From contig JASKMD010000026.1 in NCBI GenBank assembly GCA_030144725.1, positions 2,383,628 to 2,447,627 of the forward strand: a stretch of 64,000 bases of DNA, read 5' to 3'. The stretch is from Haematococcus lacustris (taxonomy: Eukaryota > Chlorophyta > Chlorophyceae > Chlamydomonadales > Haematococcaceae). Each line of letters begins with the position of its first letter. The stretch's first letter is position 1. The notes beneath the pieces are model-generated. The model did no database searches. It was given only the letters and a program-made list of their open reading frames with translations, and was not told the DNA's origin. Below are positions 56,765 to 64,000 of this stretch, piece by piece. A program made the translations under genes and the position numbers.

Positions 56765-59700
56765 ATGCCCAGCGACATGTCTGTCGACGGCGGTTCCTAT
56801 GGCGAGTCGGTCGGGTCGCCCGGCCCGACTCAAGGCAGTCGCTTCGGCCCAGCCCCGCCCACGGCCAGGCACCCCCTGCCGTCGTCGGGCGTGGCCCTCT
56901 TACCCCACGAGCTTGATCGCTCATTTTCTTGTGTCAGGGCGAGCCTTCGCCTCCTCTGTCACGACGCCAAACTGGCCTACGGCGAAGGAGGGGTCGAAGA
57001 AATCCCCTCAGAGCTGCCCACGCGCGCGGGCGCTGTTTTTGCAGATGGTTTCGTCCCGCAGGCCGTGGAGGCAGCCTACTCCCGGTCACATGCGGCTCTT
57101 TCCTCCGAGGAGCGGGCAGATCCCTCCCGGTGCATTTCCCTGTTCTTGGACCTCGTCCGCAGGGACCTGTATGAGCCTGTGCTCCTCCCTGAGCAAGTGG
57201 AGGGCATCAGGCTGGGCGACATGGGTGAGCGGGGGCGCACGGAGTCCCCCAAGTCCCTCCATGCCCGCATGGCCCCGCAGCTCCTCCTCATGGAGCTAGG
57301 CCGCAGCCAGGCAGTCAGGATGTTCTTGAATGCCTTACATCCTCACCCTCGTCATGTGCTCCATGATCAGGGCAAACGCCTTGTTGAGCGCAGCATGGCA
57401 GCTTATGCGCGCACACCCAGGCCCGTTGAGGATTCTGTGGAGTTGGCCCTTGCTCGTGCCGAAGTCGCTGCCACAGGGGTCTATGAGGAGTTCATCGGCA
57501 TGCTGCAGCTGGGTCGTGTGGCCAGCAAGCCTGCTGCAAGGGAGCCTACTTCCCACACCGCGGCGGACATCCTAACCCAACTCAAGGGAGGTGACCCAGC
57601 AGCCGTGAAGACCGCACAGCGCCTCATGCGCCAGCTCCACACTGCCCTGACAGCTCATGGCACACCTGCTGTAACCCCAACTGCCCCACCTAAGCAATGG
57701 TGTGAGCACCACCAGCGCTACACCAATCACTCCACCGCTGACTGTCACATGCACCAGCAGCAAGCAGCTTCGTCGCAGCCGCCTCCACCGCCCGTTGCCA
57801 GCCTGACCGCCACCCCTGCTGAGCAAGCCATGTTCGAGCAGTTCAAGGCATTCATGTCATCAAGGTCTGGTGTTGCTGCTGTCCCCATGCGTGCTCATAC
57901 CCCCATGCAGTCCCGGTCAGCCCCTCCGCGTCCACGCCCCCATTGTGACCACTGCGGCAAGGACGGGCACACAGTGGAGCGGTGCTTCGCCAAGCACCCA
58001 GAGCTACGCCCACCCTCATGGGGCCCGCCAGCAACCTCCCACTCCCTGCTGACCACGCCCTCAGCAGCCCTCGCCGCCATTGACGAGGGTATGGAGGATG
58101 ATGACGCAGCCATGCATAGCTTCACCACCGTGCCCACCGCCAATGCTAGCCAGGCCCGCCTTGCCATGCAGCGTGCCCTAGCAGCTGCTGCAGCTGCTGC
58201 CCCAGCTGATGCCGTGCAGCCTGTGCCACCTCCCATCACCAGCCCCCAGGAGGCCTACAATGCCATGCGCCATGCTCTGGCCGGCACTGTTGTGCGGCCC
58301 CTAGGCTTTGTGCCTGGCAGTGCCGTCGCCCGCGCAGCCCCCGCCACCTCCAGCTCCAGCACCGGCACCACAGTGGCCATGCAACCCCCACGCCTGCCCT
58401 TTGCGGATATCACTAACACTCGTGTGCAAGGGCTGGAAGCGCAGGTGTCCAGCATGCAGCAGCAGGTGCTGATCATGCAGGCCCAGCTTGCTCAGCTGCA
58501 CGCCGAGCGACCCTTGGCGCAAGCGGTGGCTGCAGCCACTGCAAGCTCCACCCCAAGCACCCAGCCCGCGCCCGCTAGTGCACCGCAGCCTACTGTGGCG
58601 CTGCATGCAGCTCCCGCAGCCCTACACCGGCCTGCCTCTACCTTGCCTGCCCTTCCCTTTGCTGCCAACCCATGCGTCACTGCAGGCTTCAGTGTCCTTG
58701 ACCGCCATGGCAACCCTCATGCCATGGCAGGGGTCATGATTGACTCTGGCTCAGGCGCTCAGCTGATGACCGCTGCAGTAGCCCGGCAGCTGCAACTAGA
58801 GGTCCTCCCCTCCCAGCTGCGCATCATTCAGAGCGGGGGCGCTGAGTTTCGCACCGTGGGTGCCGCGGTTGTTGAGGTGGGCCTGGCTCTTGGCACCCCC
58901 CATGCAGCTAGGTCACGGCACCGCTTCCAGGTGGTGGCGGACAGCAGCAGCCTGCCCTACAGCCTGTTGGTTGGCACTGAGATCATCCACCGCCATGGCA
59001 TCCAGCTAGACCTGCCTGGCCGCCTGCTCACTTACGCCCCGCGCCTTGCCAGCCATGGCCAGCCCCATCCTCGGCATGCCTTGCCATTGCACTTCGAGGC
59101 ACCAGCAGCTTGGTCCAGCGGCACCTTGCTCAGCCAAAGTAGTGTGGTTGCCAGCTCATGTGTGAGCAGTATTTCTCACTCCAGCACCTCCACATGTGGC
59201 TCCATTGAGAGCACTGCGCCGCCACCAGCCCCTGCACCTGGCCCGGCAACTGCGCCAGCCGCATTCAACCATGCATTTGTGCACCGTGCCCTGCCCTACG
59301 CGTACAACCTAAGTGTGGCAGCAGGTCTCAGCGTACGTGGCAGCAATGGCAAGCTATGGGCCCCTTCTGGGGTATTGTTTGACTCTGGCTCTGGGGCGCT
59401 GCTCATCTCCCAAGGCCTCGTGGACCTTCTACGCCTGCCAATCAACCCCTACCATCTGTCTGTCCGGCAAAGCGGCGGCGTTGCCTTCAACACAGTGGGT
59501 CATGTCATGCTGGAGGTGGGCCTTGCTATTGGCACAGCCCATGCGGCCCGCTCATGCCACCGCTTCTATGTCGTGGCCAGCAACCAGCTGCCTTACAGCC
59601 TCCTCATTGGCACAGAGCTGATGCACCAGCACGGTGTGCAGATTGACCTCCGTGCTCGCACCTTCACCTACAGCCCTCAGCTTGCCAGCCTGGGGCAGCC

Positions 59701-62700
59701 GCACCCACGCCACGCCCTGCCTCTGCTGTTTGACAGCAGCAGCTTCCCCCACGACCACCCTGTCTCAGCCTCTGCGCATGCCAATCCCCTCTATGCCTGT
59801 GTGGCCTGCCCAGCGCAATGCGAGGGGGAGCAAGGCGGCAGCGGTCAGGCCGGTGTGTGCTACCTGGGGGCTCCAGGGGTTGAGCCACTGGTGACCAGCA
59901 CCACCCCTGGTTGCAGCCCCGCCCCCAGCGTTGCGGAGGCCAACCCCGTGCCGGAAATCAGGGGTCTTGCACGGGGCCCTCGTAGCAAGCCCGGCCACGG
60001 CACGGCCAGACCGCAGCTGCCAGCTCGTTCCCCCAAGCACCAGGCGCAGGGCCTAGGGGCCGCTCGCCGCCGTACACGGCAGCAGCAGCGCGCCATGGCA
60101 ACAACCCCCGCAGGAGGCAGTGGCTGGGCTACCGCCGGCCAGGAACTGCTTACTACCATCCGTAAGGGCTGCACTTTGCGCACGGTCACAACCCTGCTGC
60201 TCATCCTTTGCGCACTGCTGCCCACGCTGCATGCGTGCCCACCCAACAAGCTGCCAACCGTGCCAGCCTTGCCCGATGCGTACAGCTGTGTCACCATTGA
60301 GCACACCCTGCCAGGTGGCCGGCAGCACTTGCCTCCTGATGTTCGCTTCACCAAGCACGCGAAGGGCATGCTGTTCGGCAACCATCCGGGCATGACCACA
60401 GATGAGCATGCCGCCCTGCAAGCACTGGTAGAGGCCCATGACAGCGCGTTCTCTTACAGCCTGTCTGATCTGCCCGGGTACCACGGGCCCCGCCCCCCCT
60501 TCAGCATCCCCCTCACCTCTGACCAGCCTGTGCGCACCCCCCCTCGCCGCTACAGCCCCCTTGAGCGGCAAGTCTGCATTGACAAGACCGCTGAGCTGCA
60601 GGCCGCAGGCATCGTGTCCCCGGTGGAAGGACCTTGCAGCTACGCTGCCGCCCCGGTCCTACCCGCCAAGAAGGATGCCCATGGCAACTGGACCGAGAAA
60701 CGTTTTGCAATTGACTACCGCCAGCTCAACGCAGCCACCAAGCCCGACATCTACGGCTTGCCCCGCCCTGATGAGATGTTCAGTGAGTTGGGTGACAGCT
60801 GCTACTTCAGCAAGCTAGACATGCGTAGCGGGTTCTTCCAGCTCATCATTGCACCAGCTGACCGCATCAAAACAGCATTCTGGTGTGGCAACAAGCTATA
60901 TCACTTCAATTGCATGCCTTTCGGCCTACGCAATGCACCAGCTGAATATCAGCGCGTCATGGATCGGTGCATTGCTGATGCCACACTGACCCACTGTTGC
61001 AAAGCTTACATTGATGATCTGCTCATCCACAGCACCAGCGCCGAGCAGCATCTGGCAGACGTGGCAGCGGCGCTACGCATGCTCCAGGCCAATGGGCTGA
61101 AGGCGCACCCGGACAAGAGTATCTTCGGGGCAGATGTGGTAGAGTACTTGGGTCACAATGTCAGCAGTCATGGCCTTTCCCCCACTGAGGCTAAGGTAGC
61201 CGCCGTCACTGCCTTACCCACCCCCACCAACCTGCATGACCTGCGCCAGATCATGGGGTTCATCAATTACTACCGATGTTACGTGCCCAACTTCTCCGCC
61301 ACTGCAGCACCCATCACACGCCTCACAAGCAAGGGTGTGCCTTGGGAATGGGGGGAGCAGCAGCAGCATGCCTTTGCCGCGCTCAAGGCAGCCATATGCA
61401 CCCCTGGCCTGGTGTTGCGCCGCGCCGATTACTCCCGCCCCTTTGTGCTTCACACTGACTGGTCTACGGCAGGCTGTGGTGCTGTTTTAGGTCAGCTTGA
61501 CGCAGCAGGCCAGGAATACATGGTGGCGTGCATCAGCCGCAGCAATAACAAACACGAGCGCAATTACAGCTCCTACCAGGGTGAAATGCTGTGCGCTGTG
61601 TGGGCCATTAAGACCTTGCGCCCCTACCTGCATGGTGTTGCCTTCAGGCTTGTCACTGACCACCAGCCTCTCACATGGCTGATGACTAACCCCAACCTCA
61701 CAGGGCACCACGCCCGCTGGGCTCTGAGCCTTCAGGACTACACCTTCAATATTGAGCACCGCCCCGGCAACAAGCACCAGAATGCGGACGTACTGTCCCG
61801 CTGGCCATTGGCCACCACGGCTGATGGCTCAGGCGCACAGCTGGACCCTGACCCCGCCGTGGCGCTAGCCCGCTTCCCTTGCGTCGCCACGACCCAAGCT
61901 GAGTCAATGGTGTGGTCCTGCACATCCTACTGGCCATTTGACTCCCACTATGCCACCCACCCAGCTGACCTCCTGTGGGGCAATCTTGGGGGTCACCTGG
62001 ATGCTTCCTTCCACCCATCTGCCCCTCCCTTGCCAGAGCCCACAGAGCCTGCCTTACACCATGCAGCCCTTACCATGTTGCAACAAGCTGCACCCACCCT
62101 TGCCCACCTCCAGCCTGCTGTCACCTTCTTGGGTGCGGCTGTGGGCCCCAGGGACATGCATGGAGTAGCCCCACCCGCACGCCTTAACACGACCCTCATC
62201 CCCACCACCTTCTTCCCAGCTGCTGCCAATGGCATTGTCCTCCTGGAGCTGTTTGGGGGTTTGTGTGCGGGGCTAGACATGTGCCTCCGCAATGGCGTAA
62301 CAGTTTGCCGCTACCTCTACTGTGACACAAACCCTGCTGCCCAGCGCGTCGCCCAGCACCGCCTGTCAGCCCTCTCCATGCAGTACCCCACCCTGCTGCC
62401 TGCCTCCGCGTGCACAGCAGCCTTCACCTCCCTGCCAGCCGATGTGCGCACCATCACCACTTCCCACCTCGTCGGCGCTGGGGCTATGGCTGGCCAGCAG
62501 TGGCTGGTTGTTGCAGGCTGGGAGTGCCAGGACCTCTCATCTGCTGGCACACAGGCTGGCATGCATGGCCCACACTCTTCCACACACCATGATTGCTTGC
62601 GCATCATCGGCTCCATGCAGCAGCTGCAGCCCACCTGCCCCCCAGGCTACATCCTTGAGAATGTTGCAGTCCAGCACAATTTCAGCAGCCCCGCCGTGGC

Positions 62701-64000
62701 AGCTCAGCTGCAGCCACTATGCCAATTGTTTGGCGAACCCCTGTGCTTTGACGCAGCCATTGTGGGGTCCTATGCCCACAGAGTGCGCAACTACTGGACT
62801 AACTTGTGTGACACCGCTGCGGTGGCAGCTGTGCTGGCCAATGCTGACCGAGGGCATGCACAGGTGCAAGACATCCTGGACCCTGGCCGCCGTGCCCCGC
62901 TGGCCACCAGCTGGCCACCACCACCAGCCCTCCAGTGCGAGGTGGCCGGTCAGCCCTTGTGTGTGCTCCCCACCCTCGTTGCCACCCCGCAATCCTACGC
63001 TTTCCGCAGCGCCGGACCTGGCCTCATGATCAACCCCGACGGCACCCGCAGCGAACCCACCGTCCCTGAGCGTGAACGGGCCTTGGGCTATGGCACCGGC
63101 GCCACTGCGGCACCAGGAGTCAGCCTGTCACAGCGCTTTGCTATCCTTGGCCGCTGCATGGACGCCTTTGCCATGCAGGCACTGCTGGCCACCTCCCTTG
63201 CCCTCTTTCGTTCACCTCCCAGCCCCAGCCTCACCTCCTGTGCCTGCGTGGCGGGGGGGAGTGTTGGGCCCCAACCAAGTCGCCACCCAGCCCCAGTCGG
63301 CAGCCTCGCTTCACCTACCTGCCTCGAGGCGGCAGTTGTGGCTGCAGCCGAGGAGGGATCAGACATCCACACCGATACGGCTGCCCTACACTACCTACGC
63401 AACACCGCTCACCTACCAGGATTGACAGCCACCGAGATGCGCCGTGTGGTGCGCCGGGCCAAGGCTTACCGGTATGAGGCAGACCAGCTGATACGGGTCA
63501 TGGCAGATGGCAGCGCCAAGGTTGTGCCAGCCCCAGCCACTCGTGACCAGCTTGTGCTTAGCATGCATGGCAGCAATGGGCACTTTGGGGTGCGACGCAC
63601 TACTGCCATGCTCTTGCACAACCATTGGTGGGCAGGTATCCATGCCGATGTCGCACGCATCCTCAAATCCTGCCATGTGTGTGATAGGGCTAGGGCTAGC
63701 TTCAACCTTCGTGCTGCCCAGCTGTCACCCCTGCCAGTGCAAGGACTTTTCTATCGCTGGGGCGTGGACCTGGCTGGCCCGCTTCCCCGCACCCGCCACG
63801 GCAATGAGTACCTGATGGTGTGCATCGAGCACCTAACCAAGCATGTGGAGCTAGTGCCCATCCCTGACAAGCTGGCCACCACCACAGCCTACCACTTTCA
63901 TCACCAAGTGCTGGGCCGCTTTGGGGCTAGCGCTGAGGTCCTCACCGACGGGGGCCGTGAATTCCAAGGGGAGTTTGCTGATCTCTTGCAGCGCCATTTG
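56765..64000 (+). CDS. Ty3/gypsy polyprotein with tandem proteases and a DNA methyltransferase-like domain (3' partial)
   Basis: One frame stays open from ATG 56,765 to the window edge (over 2,410 codons), so the copy looks young. In order: a Gag region (RSFSCVRASLRLL; LFLDLVRRDLYEPVLLPEQV), a CCHC knuckle CDHCGKDGHTVERC (57,944), a coiled-coil stretch, retropepsin 1 (DSGSG at 58,742), retropepsin 2 (DSGSG at 59,381), reverse transcriptase (FSKLDMRSGFFQL, YIDD at 61,007), RNase H (HTDWSTAGCGAVLGQ at about 61,451; VTDHQPLTWL), a C5-methyltransferase-like domain (about 62,230-63,190), then integrase (HHCC from 63,566; catalytic Asp in WGVDLAGP at 63,767 and in LTDGG at 63,947). The third integrase acid and any chromodomain lie outside. 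RT-RNaseH-INT order is that of Ty3/gypsy; the inserted methyltransferase and the doubled protease are unusual. Confidence 0.95.
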   Translation, partial: MPSDMSVDGGSYGESVGSPGPTQGSRFGPAPPTARHPLPSSGVALLPHELDRSFSCVRASLRLLCHDAKLAYGEGGVEEIPSELPTRAGAVFADGFVPQAVEAAYSRSHAALSSEERADPSRCISLFLDLVRRDLYEPVLLPEQVEGIRLGDMGERGRTESPKSLHARMAPQLLLMELGRSQAVRMFLNALHPHPRHVLHDQGKRLVERSMAAYARTPRPVEDSVELALARAEVAATGVYEEFIGMLQLGRVASKPAAREPTSHTAADILTQLKGGDPAAVKTAQRLMRQLHTALTAHGTPAVTPTAPPKQWCEHHQRYTNHSTADCHMHQQQAASSQPPPPPVASLTATPAEQAMFEQFKAFMSSRSGVAAVPMRAHTPMQSRSAPPRPRPHCDHCGKDGHTVERCFAKHPELRPPSWGPPATSHSLLTTPSAALAAIDEGMEDDDAAMHSFTTVPTANASQARLAMQRALAAAAAAAPADAVQPVPPPITSPQEAYNAMRHALAGTVVRPLGFVPGSAVARAAPATSSSSTGTTVAMQPPRLPFADITNTRVQGLEAQVSSMQQQVLIMQAQLAQLHAERPLAQAVAAATASSTPSTQPAPASAPQPTVALHAAPAALHRPASTLPALPFAANPCVTAGFSVLDRHGNPHAMAGVMIDSGSGAQLMTAAVARQLQLEVLPSQLRIIQSGGAEFRTVGAAVVEVGLALGTPHAARSRHRFQVVADSSSLPYSLLVGTEIIHRHGIQLDLPGRLLTYAPRLASHGQPHPRHALPLHFEAPAAWSSGTLLSQSSVVASSCVSSISHSSTSTCGSIESTAPPPAPAPGPATAPAAFNHAFVHRALPYAYNLSVAAGLSVRGSNGKLWAPSGVLFDSGSGALLISQGLVDLLRLPINPYHLSVRQSGGVAFNTVGHVMLEVGLAIGTAHAARSCHRFYVVASNQLPYSLLIGTELMHQHGVQIDLRARTFTYSPQLASLGQPHPRHALPLLFDSSSFPHDHPVSASAHANPLYACVACPAQCEGEQGGSGQAGVCYLGAPGVEPLVTSTTPGCSPAPSVAEANPVPEIRGLARGPRSKPGHGTARPQLPARSPKHQAQGLGAARRRTRQQQRAMATTPAGGSGWATAGQELLTTIRKGCTLRTVTTLLLILCALLPTLHACPPNKLPTVPALPDAYSCVTIEHTLPGGRQHLPPDVRFTKHAKGMLFGNHPGMTTDEHAALQALVEAHDSAFSYSLSDLPGYHGPRPPFSIPLTSDQPVRTPPRRYSPLERQVCIDKTAELQAAGIVSPVEGPCSYAAAPVLPAKKDAHGNWTEKRFAIDYRQLNAATKPDIYGLPRPDEMFSELGDSCYFSKLDMRSGFFQLIIAPADRIKTAFWCGNKLYHFNCMPFGLRNAPAEYQRVMDRCIADATLTHCCKAYIDDLLIHSTSAEQHLADVAAALRMLQANGLKAHPDKSIFGADVVEYLGHNVSSHGLSPTEAKVAAVTALPTPTNLHDLRQIMGFINYYRCYVPNFSATAAPITRLTSKGVPWEWGEQQQHAFAALKAAICTPGLVLRRADYSRPFVLHTDWSTAGCGAVLGQLDAAGQEYMVACISRSNNKHERNYSSYQGEMLCAVWAIKTLRPYLHGVAFRLVTDHQPLTWLMTNPNLTGHHARWALSLQDYTFNIEHRPGNKHQNADVLSRWPLATTADGSGAQLDPDPAVALARFPCVATTQAESMVWSCTSYWPFDSHYATHPADLLWGNLGGHLDASFHPSAPPLPEPTEPALHHAALTMLQQAAPTLAHLQPAVTFLGAAVGPRDMHGVAPPARLNTTLIPTTFFPAAANGIVLLELFGGLCAGLDMCLRNGVTVCRYLYCDTNPAAQRVAQHRLSALSMQYPTLLPASACTAAFTSLPADVRTITTSHLVGAGAMAGQQWLVVAGWECQDLSSAGTQAGMHGPHSSTHHDCLRIIGSMQQLQPTCPPGYILENVAVQHNFSSPAVAAQLQPLCQLFGEPLCFDAAIVGSYAHRVRNYWTNLCDTAAVAAVLANADRGHAQVQDILDPGRRAPLATSWPPPPALQCEVAGQPLCVLPTLVATPQSYAFRSAGPGLMINPDGTRSEPTVPERERALGYGTGATAAPGVSLSQRFAILGRCMDAFAMQALLATSLALFRSPPSPSLTSCACVAGGSVGPQPSRHPAPVGSLASPTCLEAAVVAAAEEGSDIHTDTAALHYLRNTAHLPGLTATEMRRVVRRAKAYRYEADQLIRVMADGSAKVVPAPATRDQLVLSMHGSNGHFGVRRTTAMLLHNHWWAGIHADVARILKSCHVCDRARASFNLRAAQLSPLPVQGLFYRWGVDLAGPLPRTRHGNEYLMVCIEHLTKHVELVPIPDKLATTTAYHFHHQVLGRFGASAEVLTDGGREFQGEFADLLQRHL
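58690..59690 (+). other. Tandem retropepsin domains
   Basis: Repeat 1 reads VMIDSGSGAQLM...SGGAEFRTVG...EVGLALGTPHAARSRHRF, SLPYSLLVGTEIIHRHGIQL; repeat 2 reads VLFDSGSGALLI...SGGVAFNTVG...EVGLAIGTAHAARSCHRF, QLPYSLLIGTELMHQHGVQI. Both keep the DSG active-site triad and the hydrophobic-hydrophobic-G-T-E motif near the end, with about 200 residues of low-complexity linker between them. Retropepsins act as homodimers; two lobes in one chain could pair internally, like pepsin. Confidence 0.9.
62230..63190 (+). other. C5-cytosine DNA methyltransferase-like domain
   Basis: Motif I VLLELFGGLCAGLD (62,237), acidic end of the next strand YLYCDTNP, motif IV WLVVAGWECQDLSSAG with the catalytic Cys at 62,525, motif VI YILENVAV (ENV at 62,657), motif VIII YAHRVRNYWTN (62,771), and a C-terminal block ERERALGYGTG...ILGRCMDA resembling motifs IX and X. 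The usual Pro before the catalytic Cys is Glu. All chemically critical residues I can name (Cys of motif IV, Glu of ENV, Arg of RxR) are present. Confidence 0.85.

Overview
The window reads as nuclear DNA of a chlorophyte green alga, most likely a chlamydomonadalean (Haematococcus-like); the order is an inference. Supporting signs are small intron-rich genes with GT-AG introns, TGTAA polyadenylation signals, CAG-rich low-complexity tracts, a flagellar I1-dynein subunit gene, a plant-type tandem CCCH zinc-finger gene and a very heavy transposon load. No prokaryotic layout, tRNA, rRNA or CRISPR array was seen.

Host genes: (1) 478-5970 (+), an extracellular-type protein with PSI, EGF and PKD domains; (2) 7526-8237 (+), the last three exons of a nucleotide-sugar (GDP-mannose type) transporter; (3) 9552-12250 (+), a five-exon HugZ/GluTRBP-like split-barrel protein; (4) 15346-18334 (-), a 782-residue tandem CCCH protein; (5) 19816-22252 (-), a complete seven-exon RNA polymerase subunit RPB5; (6) 23639-25911 (-), a Rab-type GTPase with a predicted 11-nt microexon, divergent from (7) 26231-26866 (+), mitoribosomal protein mS38; (8) 30285-40229 (+), DNAI7/IC97/CASC1, resolved into 16 exons that stay in phase. 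An unidentified gene or gene relic lies at 45.4-47.1 kb.

Mobile DNA fills the introns and intergenic space. At least eight broken copies of a Fanzor1/TnpB-like RuvC nuclease family are present. One of its subfamilies shares a fixed 3' tail with short 5'-truncated insertions that carry 9-14 bp target-site duplications, as target-primed retroposons do. A TIR family beginning GGTCACCCC leaves 4-bp duplications (13.25-14.58, 41.1-44.1 and 49.6-54.6 kb); one member carries a spliced gene with a Gag-like domain. hAT-like elements with 8-bp duplications, a Pogo-like element with a TA duplication, and a 1.2-kb element with a 7-bp duplication (its empty site visible in related copies) complete the set. 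At 48.4-54.0 kb two perfectly matched-length 1,894-bp inverted arms and two 545-bp direct repeats form a DUP-INV-DUP rearrangement inside nested transposons.

The right end (56,765 to the window edge) is one uninterrupted Ty3/gypsy polyprotein frame: Gag with a CCHC knuckle, two tandem retropepsin domains, reverse transcriptase, RNase H, a C5-cytosine-DNA-methyltransferase-like domain, then integrase. The methyltransferase insertion and the doubled protease are the most striking features.

A further pattern spans unrelated loci: tandem arrays of CTGAC, which resembles a branch-point consensus, sit directly upstream of 3' splice sites in four introns. All exon junctions were read by eye from splice motifs, phase and family similarity; none was tested with transcripts.
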